Shown here piece after piece: positions 54,588-62,907 of a stretch of 64,000 bases of DNA (position 1 is its first letter; each line of letters opens with the position of its first letter). Source of the DNA: Mycolicibacterium nivoides (lineage in GTDB: Bacteria; Actinomycetota; Actinomycetes; Mycobacteriales; Mycobacteriaceae); the NCBI RefSeq assembly GCF_003855255.1, contig NZ_CP034072.1:930001-994000 (forward strand). The letters run 5' to 3'. The notes under the pieces are model-generated. The model worked only from the letters and a program-made list of their open reading frames with translations, had not been told where the DNA came from and made no database searches. The translations under genes and the position numbers were made by a program.

Positions 54588-55721
54588 TCATCTTGAGGTG
54601 GGGTGGTTGATGTCTGTAATCAGCAGGGGATTGGTCTCCGCAATCTTCTCGAGTATCTGCAGTGTGCCTGCCACGCCATTGTCGAGCGCTTGTGCGGAAG
54701 TGACGGTGTCGTCGGTAACGCCGACAAGTTGAACGAAGCGCAGGCGACCGAATCCGGTGTCGATCGCAGCGAGTGCAGGATCGTCGCCGAACATGATTGC
54801 GGTCAGGTCGGTTTGGGGTTCACCTAGTGTGATCGGCCCGCCGACTTTGATGCGGTGACCCACGTCCAGCGCATCGGTTCCGCTGAAAACCAGGTCTCCC
54901 AGCCGTTGGAGGAGAATCAGGGACCAGGTAGGAACCTGGGGTGCCAGCGGTTGGGTGAGGTCGATGTCGGCGGCCACTCGGAAGGTCCACTCAAAGTCTG
55001 CCCAGGTGTCGTCCTCGTCGGGCGACGGGTCGGAAGCGAACACGTTGGAGAACCCGTAGGTGACCAGGTGCCAGTGCGGCTGAGGGGCCGCGGTGTTCGG
55101 GTAGGCAGTGATTCCCCAAATTCCCTGGCCCGGCAGACGCGCATCGGTGCGTCCGAAATGTGGCGCGGCATCCCCCAGTCCTGGGTACAGCCGGGCAAAC
55201 GCGGCATCGATGGCATCCCATCCGGGAGCCGAATCGTCGTCGTCGTCATCATCGTCGTAGTCATCACGGCGGTCGAAACGTTCACCAAGCGCCTTGGAGG
55301 GCAGCACGCCGAAGATGATCGGGAACACGGATCCGATGTAGGGCAACAGGAATAGCAGGGACATCCATCCTGACAAATCGGCGTCATGGAGTCGGCGGAC
55401 CAAGAGTGCCCAGTTTGGAACCGCACACACAAGTACGAACACCACCACGAGTGCCAGAGACAGGCGCCCGAGCGCGCTGGGGTCTCCGGCTACGGCGACG
55501 ATTGCCACGCAAAAGATGGCGACTATTGCGATTGCCAGCTGGACCCACCAGTACTCGCTGCGCGACGCGCGGCCGGAGAAGCGGGCGTAGCTGCGGAAGA
55601 AGCGCGACACTGCGTGGCCGAATGTGGCTCCGTACAGCGGCAGCGTGAGGTCGCGCGGATCGTTCGCGCCGACTGGCTCGGATGGGTGCGTGTCGGACGA
55701 CGTGTCCTCGCTGCGGGTCAT
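54588..55721 (-). CDS. DUF805 membrane domain fused to a suppressor-of-fused (SUFU) domain
   Basis: The protein has 377 residues. Residues about 35-140 are a DUF805 domain: YARFSGRASRSEYWWVQLAIAI opens it, and RRLHDADLSGWMSLLFLLPYIG closes it, with about four membrane helices. A very acidic linker (an eight-Asp run) follows. From about residue 165 the sequence GWDAIDAAFARLYPG, GIWGITAYPNTAAPQPHWHLVTYGFSNVF fits the SUFU family. In bacteria SUFU proteins are known mainly as immunity components of polymorphic toxin systems. Here it would be membrane-tethered. ATG 55721 has AGAGG upstream. It is divergent from the AAA ATPase gene. Confidence 0.85.
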   Translation of the reverse strand: MTRSEDTSSDTHPSEPVGANDPRDLTLPLYGATFGHAVSRFFRSYARFSGRASRSEYWWVQLAIAIVAIFCVAIVAVAGDPSALGRLSLALVVVFVLVCAVPNWALLVRRLHDADLSGWMSLLFLLPYIGSVFPIIFGVLPSKALGERFDRRDDYDDDDDDDDSAPGWDAIDAAFARLYPGLGDAAPHFGRTDARLPGQGIWGITAYPNTAAPQPHWHLVTYGFSNVFASDPSPDEDDTWADFEWTFRVAADIDLTQPLAPQVPTWSLILLQRLGDLVFSGTDALDVGHRIKVGGPITLGEPQTDLTAIMFGDDPALAAIDTGFGRLRFVQLVGVTDDTVTSAQALDNGVAGTLQILEKIAETNPLLITDINHPTSR

Positions 55722-55932
55722 TGGTCCTCTTCTCGATTATTCGGTTGTGCACGGAACCGGCTGAGTTCCGCTGTCCGATCCACTGGGGCTGAGATCAACG
55801 CGCAAGGTACAGCGTTGCGTCAAGCAATACGGGCAATTCGGGTGGAGTGGAAGTTGTCGTAGAGGTAGGTGATTACGCTATCGCTGCGCGGTCTCATTGG
55901 TTGACCGTTTGTGTGCGGGAGGATGGCGCGGA

Positions 55933-57150
55933 ATGGCGATAGACCCTCAGCTGCTGGCGGCGATCGACGGCGCGGTTCGTGCCGAGCCGGCAAATCGCGC
56001 TCTACGGCTGCACCTGGCAGATCTGCTCCTAGATGACGGGCAGTACGTCGCCGCGCTCGGTCACTGCGAAATTCTCCTGCAGCAGTCCCCTGAGGACGCC
56101 GAGGTCCTCGCGCGTAAGACCGCGGCGCTCGATGGATTCGGCATGCCCACTGTCACACCGCAACCGACCGTTCCCGAGCAGGTTGCCCCCGCGCCACAAC
56201 CGGCGCAGCTGCCGCAGACCGAATCATGGGCCACGGCCGACGACGATGACGACGCCATCCCGGTCAGCGACTTGATGGAGATCGTCCGGCCGGAACTCAC
56301 GCTCGACGATGTGGCCGGGATGGAGGACGTCAAACAACGGCTTCGGATGAGCTTCCTCGAACCCATGCGCAATGAAGAGCTGCGCAAGTCGTTCGGGCAT
56401 GCACTGCGATCCAGCCTGCTGTTGTGGGGACCGCCCGGTTGCGGCAAGACGTTCCTGGCCAAATCGCTGGCCGGCGAACTCGGGCTGTTCTTCATCCATG
56501 TCGGCATCGCCGACATCCTCGACAAGTGGCTCGGCAACAGCGAGCGCAACATCAAGAGTGTCTTCGAAGAAGCGCGACAGATGCGCCCGACCGTGTTGTT
56601 CATCGATGAGCTCGACGCACTCGGCCACAAACGCGCGCAGACATCGAGCTTCATCCGCAGCATCGTCAACCAATTGCTGCTCGAACTCGACGGGGCGACC
56701 AGCGACAACGAGGGGATATTGGTGCTCGGGGCGACCAACCAGGTGTGGGATGTCGACCCCGCGCTGCTGCGTCCTGGTCGCTTCGATCGAAAGGTGCTGG
56801 TGCTGCCGCCCGATCGACCCGCCAGAGAGGCGATCCTGGCGCACCATCTGCAGACCAGCCCGACAGAGCGGCTGAACCTGGCGGCTGTGGCCGACCGCAC
56901 CGAAGGGTATTCGGGGGCGGATCTGGCGGGTCTGTGCCGCCACGCTGTCGAGTTCGCACTGCACGACTCGGTGCGACGCGGTTCCACCCAGCCGGTCAAC
57001 CAGCGCCACCTCGACACGGCACTGAAGGACTCCCAGGCCAGCACGGCGTCGTGGTTCAGCCTGGCGCAGAACTATGTCGCGTTCGCCGAAAACCGGGACG
57101 AATACGCCGAACTCGAACGCTACCTCGCGAGGAGGAGGAAGCGGCGATGA
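55933..57150 (+). CDS. AAA+ ATPase with N-terminal TPR segment
   Basis: The protein has 405 residues. Residues 1-65 form TPR-like helices (LRLHLADLLLDDGQYVAALGHCEILLQQSPEDAEVL). A Pro/Gln linker and a five-Asp run follow. The AAA domain is of the FtsH/Cdc48/proteasomal type: Walker A GPPGCGKT at 166-173, Walker B LFIDELDALG with Asp 225 and Glu 226, and the second region of homology GATNQVWDVDPALLRPGRFDRKV with two arginines. No protease motif (HExxH) is present. ATG 55933 has GGAGG upstream. It overlaps the next gene (ATGA). Confidence 0.88.
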   Translation: MAIDPQLLAAIDGAVRAEPANRALRLHLADLLLDDGQYVAALGHCEILLQQSPEDAEVLARKTAALDGFGMPTVTPQPTVPEQVAPAPQPAQLPQTESWATADDDDDAIPVSDLMEIVRPELTLDDVAGMEDVKQRLRMSFLEPMRNEELRKSFGHALRSSLLLWGPPGCGKTFLAKSLAGELGLFFIHVGIADILDKWLGNSERNIKSVFEEARQMRPTVLFIDELDALGHKRAQTSSFIRSIVNQLLLELDGATSDNEGILVLGATNQVWDVDPALLRPGRFDRKVLVLPPDRPAREAILAHHLQTSPTERLNLAAVADRTEGYSGADLAGLCRHAVEFALHDSVRRGSTQPVNQRHLDTALKDSQASTASWFSLAQNYVAFAENRDEYAELERYLARRRKRR

Positions 57151-58289
57151 CGTCGATGGCCGACCGTGCCGCGGAGAAGGTCCGGGTACTTCTCGATCTC
57201 GACCGCAACGAGGAGGCAGCCCAGGCGGCACGCGCCGGATTGCAGAGCGACCCGAACAACGCCGAGCTGTTGGGACTGCTGGCCTCTGCGCTTCACGCGG
57301 ACGGTCACGCGCGCGAGGCCCGGAAGTGGACCGAACGCTCCCTTGCCATCGACCCGAACCAGGCTTGGGTCCATGACGTCCGGGCGCGAGCCATCCTCAA
57401 CGGTGGCGGAAAGGCCAAAGAGGCAGTCGAATCGGCCAGTGCGGCAGTGAAACTCGCGCACACCCACGCCTACTACCGCTACACGCTCACGCGCACCCAG
57501 CTCGAGGCCAAACAACGCAAGGCCGCCCAGGCAACCGCGGAGTCGATCCGCACAGTCGCCCCGGCTTCGCCGTTGGGCCCGCTCTCACAAGCGCTCGTCG
57601 AGATCGACCGCGCCAAGTTCTTCAGCGTTCACCCGGTGTGGGCAGTGGTGGCAGTCGTGGTGACCCGGGGTGCCGTCCTGCTTTTCTGGGCCATCGCGTG
57701 GCTCTACATGTACTTTCGGCGGCGCGGCCCACTCCGGCGCGCCGACGCCCACCTCATGGAAGCGTTGCGCCTCAACCCAGGGGACGCCTTCACGCATCGG
57801 GTCGCTGCCGAAGTCGCCCGATACCGTTTCCGGTTCGTCCGCGCCGTCGATTCCACACTCGCGTCGGCAGCAATTGACGCCGACATGGTGGACGCAACCG
57901 AGCTGGCGCGCGGCATCGTGCGCAGGACCACGGCGATCACGGCCGTCACCTTCGCCGTCTGGCTCGTCCTCATGCTGACGCTGTTCAGCACCATGAGCCA
58001 CTCAGCCGTGATGTCCATCCTCGGTACGGTGCTGGTGATCGCCGCAGCGGCGGGCGTCACCTGGCTTTATGAGGAACAGACCAAACGACTACCGCCGGGC
58101 GTCCTGCGACTCGTCCGCCGACGCTGGGGCCTGCCGGCCACGGTGCTCGTGATCGCGGCGTGGCTATCGCTCATGGCCGCGAACAACCCGCTGAGCATCG
58201 CTGTCCCTACGGCGGTCGGCGCTGTGACCCTGCTGGCTGGCTTCTGCGTATTGACCGTGAAGCTGGTGTCCGCCAGGCGTATTGGCTGA
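57147..58289 (+). CDS. TPR-repeat multi-pass membrane protein
   Basis: The protein has 380 residues. The first 150 are TPR-like (EEAAQAARAGLQSDPNNAELLGLLASALHADGHAREARKWTERSLAIDPNQAWVH). One membrane helix follows at about 160-185, a second TPR-like stretch (ADAHLMEALRLNPGDAFTHRVAAEVARYRF), and then about four to five more membrane helices to the end. Coupling by ATGA to the AAA ATPase strongly suggests a complex in which the membrane protein anchors the ATPase. Function unknown. Confidence 0.8.
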   Translation: MTSMADRAAEKVRVLLDLDRNEEAAQAARAGLQSDPNNAELLGLLASALHADGHAREARKWTERSLAIDPNQAWVHDVRARAILNGGGKAKEAVESASAAVKLAHTHAYYRYTLTRTQLEAKQRKAAQATAESIRTVAPASPLGPLSQALVEIDRAKFFSVHPVWAVVAVVVTRGAVLLFWAIAWLYMYFRRRGPLRRADAHLMEALRLNPGDAFTHRVAAEVARYRFRFVRAVDSTLASAAIDADMVDATELARGIVRRTTAITAVTFAVWLVLMLTLFSTMSHSAVMSILGTVLVIAAAAGVTWLYEEQTKRLPPGVLRLVRRRWGLPATVLVIAAWLSLMAANNPLSIAVPTAVGAVTLLAGFCVLTVKLVSARRIG

Positions 58290-58321
58290 TCCGAGAGATG
58301 GAAGTCTGTGACTCACCGGCG

Positions 58322-60673
58322 TTATGGCTGGGGCAGGTACCAGTGTCGGCCCACTGCCCATCCGAGGAAACGTCGGCCCGTACCCGCCGGCACGGTGCCG
58401 GTCGCTGCGAATGTCTTTCCGCCGATGACGTGGTCCAGTCCGTCAATCGCGGGCCGGAATTGGTTGTGGATGCCGGCAGCCCGGGCTTCGTCGTGCAGCA
58501 GCCCCACCTGTGACTGTTGCACCGCAGGATCGCAGAAGCTGAGCAGGAAGATTGCCTGACGCCAGGCGTATGCGGCGTTCTTGATTTGGATCAGTGCGAC
58601 GTGCCAGTCATGGGTGGGTTGTGCGAGTCGTCGGATAACCCAGGTGAATGTGTTGCGGACCAATTGGGGTGAGCTATCGCGCAACTGGTCAAGGAGGTCG
58701 AGCTCGTACACGAGCGTAGCAAGGTTATGGGTGGTAAGGATCTGGCTTTGTTCCAGAATGGCGCCGTTGCGAGCGACCCAGGAGCCGTTGCGGGGTTGAT
58801 ATTCCGTGGCGCCTGCCTCTTCGGCTCGCCTAGCGCACACCTGAGCGAAGTCCTCTGCTGTCGGCTTTCCCCATCGTTTCGGGGCGTCGCTTCGGGCCGC
58901 CCAGAACCAAGCAGGCGGGAGATCGTAGTAGTCGGCGTAGAGGGTGCCGGCCATGGTGCGGCTAGCGATAGCAGCGGCGCTATGCCATTTTGAGGTGAAG
59001 GTGCCCATGAAGATGTCAGCGGCGACTTCCTCCACCAGCGGCAGTTGCAGCCCGGATTCGGTCGCCAGCGTGCCGAGTTCGCGGACCAGTGAGTTGGGCA
59101 AGATGGTGTGGGGAAACGCAGTCAGGGCAAGCATGCTGGCTTGTCGCAGAGATTGCCGGGCCGCCTTGGCGTTGTCCGCGTGCCGAGATCGGCATGGTTG
59201 CAGCGCAGCGATCCACGGCAATTCCTCAAAGCGCACCTGGTGTTCGAGGTTGAGGAGCAGCAGGCTACGACGGCGGCGGAACGCGGTGTAGGTCTGCTCG
59301 TAGAGGCCGGCCAGCACCGGATCGCCGATGCTTGCTGCAGTAAGCCGTGACGTCAGCTGCGGCAGCACGATCGCGAGCACCTCGCTGGAGCTGATGACGC
59401 CACGGCTCACCAACTCATCCACGGGCGCTTCTAGCGCGCGAGTTGCCTTCTGCAGCAAGTGTTGCGGGATCGGTGTCCCCGTGGGGATGCTGTCGACTGG
59501 CTCATCGGCTTCGGTGACGTCGGCGGCGATCGAATCTAGCGAAGGCACACCTGCGTCCGCGGGGTAGCGGTCCAAGCGTCGGGCGAGCACGCGGGCCAGC
59601 GCGGCGTATGTTGGCGCGTTGGCGATTCTGAGCTGAGTCGCTCGGAGTGTGTCTCGGTGCTTAGAGCCGGCGGCTCCGTGCCGGGTGATCGTGTTCGCCA
59701 GAGCGCGACGGATCCCGCCGACCTCATGGGCGGGCAGTGTTTCACCCCCGTTGGGGCAGCTTTCAAGAGCGCGGTGCAGCGTGGCGAAGTTGCTCTTGGG
59801 GTGGGCGTGGCGACCAACGAATTCATCACTGCTGCATGCTTGCGCGAAGTCGGCGAGCCAGCGTGCCCTATCGTGCGCCCACTTTGGCGGCCATTGTTGG
59901 CAGGGCCAGCCTCCATGCACGGCTCGAGTTCCGTCGCGGTGAGGCAATTCACCCTCAACTGTGGTGGACCACAGCGCTACAAGTCGGTCATACAGTGGGT
60001 TCCATACGGCCAGCGTTGCCCGCATCGTAGCGATCTGGGGCGGCACTGACACCGCTCGTAATGACTGTGCCGTCTGCGTGGCAGAGGCCAGCCGCACCGC
60101 AGCCCCCGACAAGCGGGCCACCGACTCGAACCGTGGGGTGAACCTGAGCCGGTTCATGAACGGCCTCAGTTCTGCGACAAGGTCCAACGCTTGTTCTGGG
60201 AAGTCGTTGTCCAACAACAGCACTACGACGCTGAGAGCGGCCTCTTCAGGTATCTCCACGCGGTAGTGGCCGCTATGCAAGGCCTCGCGCAGCCGCGTCT
60301 GCCCGGCATCGCTTAGAAACCACAGATTGAGCCGTTCACGCTCATTCGCACCCGGGGTATCGCCGGGCAGCGTTGTCAGCAGCGCCATTTCGTCGTCATC
60401 GAGTGCGCTCTCCGCCAGATACCGTCCGGTGGCGAAGCCCCCGTGGGCGACCTCCAAGGTCACCCAAACCGGAGTGTCGGCGACAGGTGTGCGATTGCCC
60501 ACGGAAATCTGGCCGCTGGCGATCCCGAACACGACATCTTCCCAGCGTCGTACTTTCTGCCGCACCCGCTCACGGTCCGCGGCATCGCCCAGCTCAACTG
60601 CCCGGGCCATCGCGCGGTGCAGCTGCTGGGTCGCGTACGCCAGGGACGCGGTGGGGTAGTGCTCGTCGGGCAC
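58322..60673 (-). CDS. Large protein of unknown function, downstream of two tRNA genes
   Basis: The 783-residue protein is soluble and mostly helical, with no signal peptide, membrane helix or nucleotide-binding P-loop. Conserved-looking blocks are ADTPVWVTLEVAHGGFATGRYLAE near residue 65, LNLWFLSDAGQTRLREALHSGHYRVEIPEEAAL near 120, RRRRSLLLLNLEHQVRFEELPW near 475, and RFLGWAVGRHWYLP at the end. I recall similar unannotated proteins in Streptomyces, but this is not verified. GTG 60673 has GGAG 7-8 bases upstream and lies only 24 bases after the 3' end of the tRNA-like gene at 60698-60769 on the same strand. Expression from the tRNA promoter is therefore likely. Confidence 0.75.
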   Translation of the reverse strand: MPDEHYPTASLAYATQQLHRAMARAVELGDAADRERVRQKVRRWEDVVFGIASGQISVGNRTPVADTPVWVTLEVAHGGFATGRYLAESALDDDEMALLTTLPGDTPGANERERLNLWFLSDAGQTRLREALHSGHYRVEIPEEAALSVVVLLLDNDFPEQALDLVAELRPFMNRLRFTPRFESVARLSGAAVRLASATQTAQSLRAVSVPPQIATMRATLAVWNPLYDRLVALWSTTVEGELPHRDGTRAVHGGWPCQQWPPKWAHDRARWLADFAQACSSDEFVGRHAHPKSNFATLHRALESCPNGGETLPAHEVGGIRRALANTITRHGAAGSKHRDTLRATQLRIANAPTYAALARVLARRLDRYPADAGVPSLDSIAADVTEADEPVDSIPTGTPIPQHLLQKATRALEAPVDELVSRGVISSSEVLAIVLPQLTSRLTAASIGDPVLAGLYEQTYTAFRRRRSLLLLNLEHQVRFEELPWIAALQPCRSRHADNAKAARQSLRQASMLALTAFPHTILPNSLVRELGTLATESGLQLPLVEEVAADIFMGTFTSKWHSAAAIASRTMAGTLYADYYDLPPAWFWAARSDAPKRWGKPTAEDFAQVCARRAEEAGATEYQPRNGSWVARNGAILEQSQILTTHNLATLVYELDLLDQLRDSSPQLVRNTFTWVIRRLAQPTHDWHVALIQIKNAAYAWRQAIFLLSFCDPAVQQSQVGLLHDEARAAGIHNQFRPAIDGLDHVIGGKTFAATGTVPAGTGRRFLGWAVGRHWYLPQP

Positions 60674-60697
60674 GACAGTCTCCAGAATTAAGGGGTG

Positions 60698-60769
60698 ACC
60701 TGGTGGTGAGGTTCGAACTCACGCCCTCCCGGTTACGAGCCGGATGCTCTGCCGCTGAGCTACACCAGG
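60698..60769 (-). tRNA. tRNA-Thr(CGU)-like, atypical
   Basis: A full 72-base cloverleaf can be drawn. The acceptor is CCTGGTG/CACCAGG and the D stem GCTC/GAGC with loop AGCGGCA. The anticodon stem TCCGG/CCGGG holds loop CTCGTAA (anticodon CGU, Thr). The variable loop is five bases, and the T stem GTGAG/CTCAC has loop TTCGAAC. Odd points are C at position 1, U as discriminator, and no encoded CCA. It lies 22 bases after the tRNA-Arg-like gene and 24 bases before the large ORF. True amino-acid identity is uncertain. Confidence 0.8.
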
Positions 60770-60791
60770 TTGCGACATGGCGGTCGCGTCG

Positions 60792-60863
60792 ACATGGAGG
60801 CGGGGATCGAACCCGCGCCCTCCCGGTCCGAAGCCGGGCGATCTACCGCTGATCTACTCCATG
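60792..60863 (-). tRNA. tRNA-Arg(UCG)-like, atypical
   Basis: This is a 72-base cloverleaf. The acceptor is CATGGAG/CTCCATG and the D stem GATC/GATC with loop AGCGGTA. The anticodon stem CCCGG/CCGGG holds loop CTTCGGA (anticodon UCG, Arg codon CGA). The variable loop is AGGGC, and the T stem GCGGG/CCCGC has loop TTCGATC. UCG is not a usual arginine anticodon in actinobacteria, where inosine-modified ACG reads CGA. The expected arginine identity base A20 and an A/G discriminator are missing, and CCA is not encoded. It is first in a row with the tRNA-Thr-like gene. Confidence 0.75.
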
Positions 60864-60874
60864 ATGGCGAATCG

Positions 60875-60880
60875 ACGCTA
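60875..60880 (-). promoter_or_regulatory. Possible -10 element for the tRNA pair
   Basis: On the minus strand this reads TAGCGT (TANNNT consensus), preceded by TGC, and lies 11 bases before the 5' end of the tRNA-Arg-like gene. No good -35 was seen. If real, it would drive both tRNAs and the 783-residue gene. Confidence 0.35.
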
Positions 60881-61052
60881 GCAGAAGGGACCATTGCTGG
60901 CCGGCGATTTCGGCGTGGGGCGACTTGGTAGCTGTAACTGATCAGGGCTCGACCCGCAGTGGGCTTCGCGTGGCGGCTGAAAGACACGTATCAGCCTCGG
61001 GATGCAGATCCCCGAGCATCCCGTAGTGGTCAACCAGAAGTCAGGATTGCAA

Positions 61053-61379
61053 TCACTTCCTGAATTCGGCTGCAGCCTGATTGCGACCCTGTTGCATCTT
61101 GGCGAGGTCAACCAGCTCACCGTAACCCTTGGACAGTGCTGCAGGGTCTGCGGCGTTTGTCGCCACCCACGAAAGAAGCTGGTCGGCAATGAGATCTACC
61201 ATCTCGCCACGCGATTGATCCCGCAAATCAAGCATCAGGACATTGTTTTCATTCAGCTCGTGAATTTCCTGGCGCGCTGGCCCCGCCGGCAATGTGTCCT
61301 CAAGAAAATCGAACAAGAAGCTGGTCATCGAACTCTTCCATGACCAGTTACCGTGCTGGAGACGAACAAAACCGCCCAT
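61053..61379 (-). CDS. Small hypothetical protein
   Basis: The 108-residue protein has an ATG at 61379 preceded by GAGAGG. A second ATG at 61328 with GGAAG upstream is also possible. The sequence is acidic and helical (FLFDFLEDTLPAGPARQEIHELNENN, then LSWVATNAADPAALSKGYGELVDLAKMQQ). No family was recognised. It lies upstream of the tRNA pair on the same strand, about 190 bases away, at the edge of the accessory segment. Confidence 0.55.
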   Translation of the reverse strand: MGGFVRLQHGNWSWKSSMTSFLFDFLEDTLPAGPARQEIHELNENNVLMLDLRDQSRGEMVDLIADQLLSWVATNAADPAALSKGYGELVDLAKMQQGRNQAAAEFRK

Positions 61380-61827
61380 GCAGTCCTCTCATGTCACCGC
61401 GGATCCGCAGCATGCACACCCCGTGACACAGTCGGTTGCCCAGGGCGGCACATACCGTTCAAGTAAGTGTGGACCCAGTACGCGGATCTTTGAACAACGT
61501 ATGTACAACCGCATCATGAGTGTGCCCAGTTCCGGTTTCTGAGTCCACCCGTTTATAAAGTCAGGCTTGTTTGATCAGATTCAGTGGATGCGGCAGGCCA
61601 TGAAGAAACATGCGCTTGTTGTTCAGTCGATCGTCGATGGACGTCACGACGGTATAGGCATTTGGCCGACCTCGGGCACACCTGGACTTCCTTTTATTCA
61701 CAGACTTCTGCGGTTGCATGGCAGCCGACACACAGACTCGGCACCGCGTTCGGCCGAATGAACGGCGGGCGGCCGCATACCGTTTCACACTGGAGGAAGT
61801 CCAGCGGCGAAGGGGAGTGCGACCAGG
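61380..61827. other. Non-coding stretch between the accessory segment and the peroxidase gene (448 bases)
   Basis: No convincing gene was found; short open frames here lack ribosome sites and protein-like composition. Base composition is less GC-rich than the flanks between about 61460 and 61700. It presumably carries promoters for the genes on both sides. No attachment-site duplication could be identified by eye. Confidence 0.55.
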
Positions 61828-62907
61828 ATGGAATCCGATGACGTTCCGGCGCTCAACCGCAGGAGAGCACTGCTCGGTCTGGCCGCGGTCGGCGGTGTCG
61901 CGGCGGTCGGTGTCGGCGGTCTCGCCGAGGCGGCGGGCTTGCTGCGGCCCAGTGCGCTGACTCCGGCGGATTTCGCCGACCGCTTCGAACAGATCAACGG
62001 CCGTCACGACGGTTTCCGGCGCAACCACGCCAAAGGCTTGGCCGCGACCGGAACGTTCACCAGCACGGGCGCAGGCGCCGAGGTGAGTCGCGCGGCGGTG
62101 TTCAAGCCTGGCGCAGTGCCCGTCGTGGGCAGGTTCTCGCTGTCGGGTGGCCTGCCCGATCAACCCGACAAGCCGGACACCGTGCGGGGATTGGGCCTGA
62201 TGTTCCGGCTTCCCGACGGGGAGCAATGGCGCATCGCGATGGTGAACGTCCCGGTGTTCACCGACAACACCCCGCAAGGCTTCTACGACCGGATGCTCGC
62301 GTCACGCCCACAACCGCAGACCGGCAAGCCGGATCCGCAAGCGATGGCAGATTTCCTGGCCGGCCATCCGGAAACCGCCGCGGCGATGAAGATCATCAAG
62401 CAGAACCCACCGAGCGCCGGATTCGCCGACAGCACCTACCGCGGACTACACGCCTTCCGCGCCACCAACGACCAAGGCGCGACGACGTTCATCCGGTGGA
62501 CGGCCGTGCCTCTGCAACCCGACGAGCCCGCCGAACCGCCACAGGCCAACGACAAGAACGGTCTCTTCGACGCGCTGATCGAGACGGTGGCGCACGGGCC
62601 CGTCCGCTGGAAGCTGGTCCTCACCCTGGCCGATCCGAGCGATCCCACCAACGACCCGACACTGCCGTGGCCGGCGAACCGTCCGACGATCGAGGCCGGC
62701 ACGATCACCATCGACGCCGTCCACACCGAGGCCCCCGGCAACGCCCGCGACATCAACTTCGACCCGCTGGTGCTGCCTGACGGTCTGGACGCCTCCGACG
62801 ACCCGGTGCTGACTGCGCGATCGGCGGTCTATGCCCGCTCGTTCAACCGGCGGGCTCGAGAACCCAAGTCGCCCAGCGCAGTCGTCGTTCCCGGGGGTGC
62901 GCAATGA
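61828..62907 (+). CDS. Exported catalase-related peroxidase (SrpA type)
   Basis: The 359-residue protein begins with a probable twin-arginine signal (NRRRALLGLAAVGGVAAVG). The catalase-fold core follows: FRRNHAKGLAATGTFTSTG contains the distal His, and RGLGLMFRLPDGEQWRIAMVN and ARSAVYARSFNRR near the end supply the proximal heme Tyr with its Arg neighbour. This is the small SrpA-type catalase-like peroxidase, which uses heme and acts outside the cytoplasm. ATG 61828 has AGGGGAG upstream. The stop overlaps the cytochrome b561 start. Confidence 0.9.
   Translation: MESDDVPALNRRRALLGLAAVGGVAAVGVGGLAEAAGLLRPSALTPADFADRFEQINGRHDGFRRNHAKGLAATGTFTSTGAGAEVSRAAVFKPGAVPVVGRFSLSGGLPDQPDKPDTVRGLGLMFRLPDGEQWRIAMVNVPVFTDNTPQGFYDRMLASRPQPQTGKPDPQAMADFLAGHPETAAAMKIIKQNPPSAGFADSTYRGLHAFRATNDQGATTFIRWTAVPLQPDEPAEPPQANDKNGLFDALIETVAHGPVRWKLVLTLADPSDPTNDPTLPWPANRPTIEAGTITIDAVHTEAPGNARDINFDPLVLPDGLDASDDPVLTARSAVYARSFNRRAREPKSPSAVVVPGGAQ

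Noticed and set aside
61561..61761. 64-codon plus-strand open frame in the gap before the peroxidase gene
   Set aside because: No ribosome site and no protein-like pattern; the overlap with the neighbouring promoter region makes it unlikely.
53531..61827. Classical prophage or integrative element
   Set aside because: The segment looks accessory, but no integrase, recombinase, phage structural gene or duplicated tRNA end was found.
61561..62277. Minus-strand open frame of 238 codons overlapping the start of the peroxidase gene
   Set aside because: It is opposite a convincing gene, has low-complexity composition and no ribosome site; judged a shadow.
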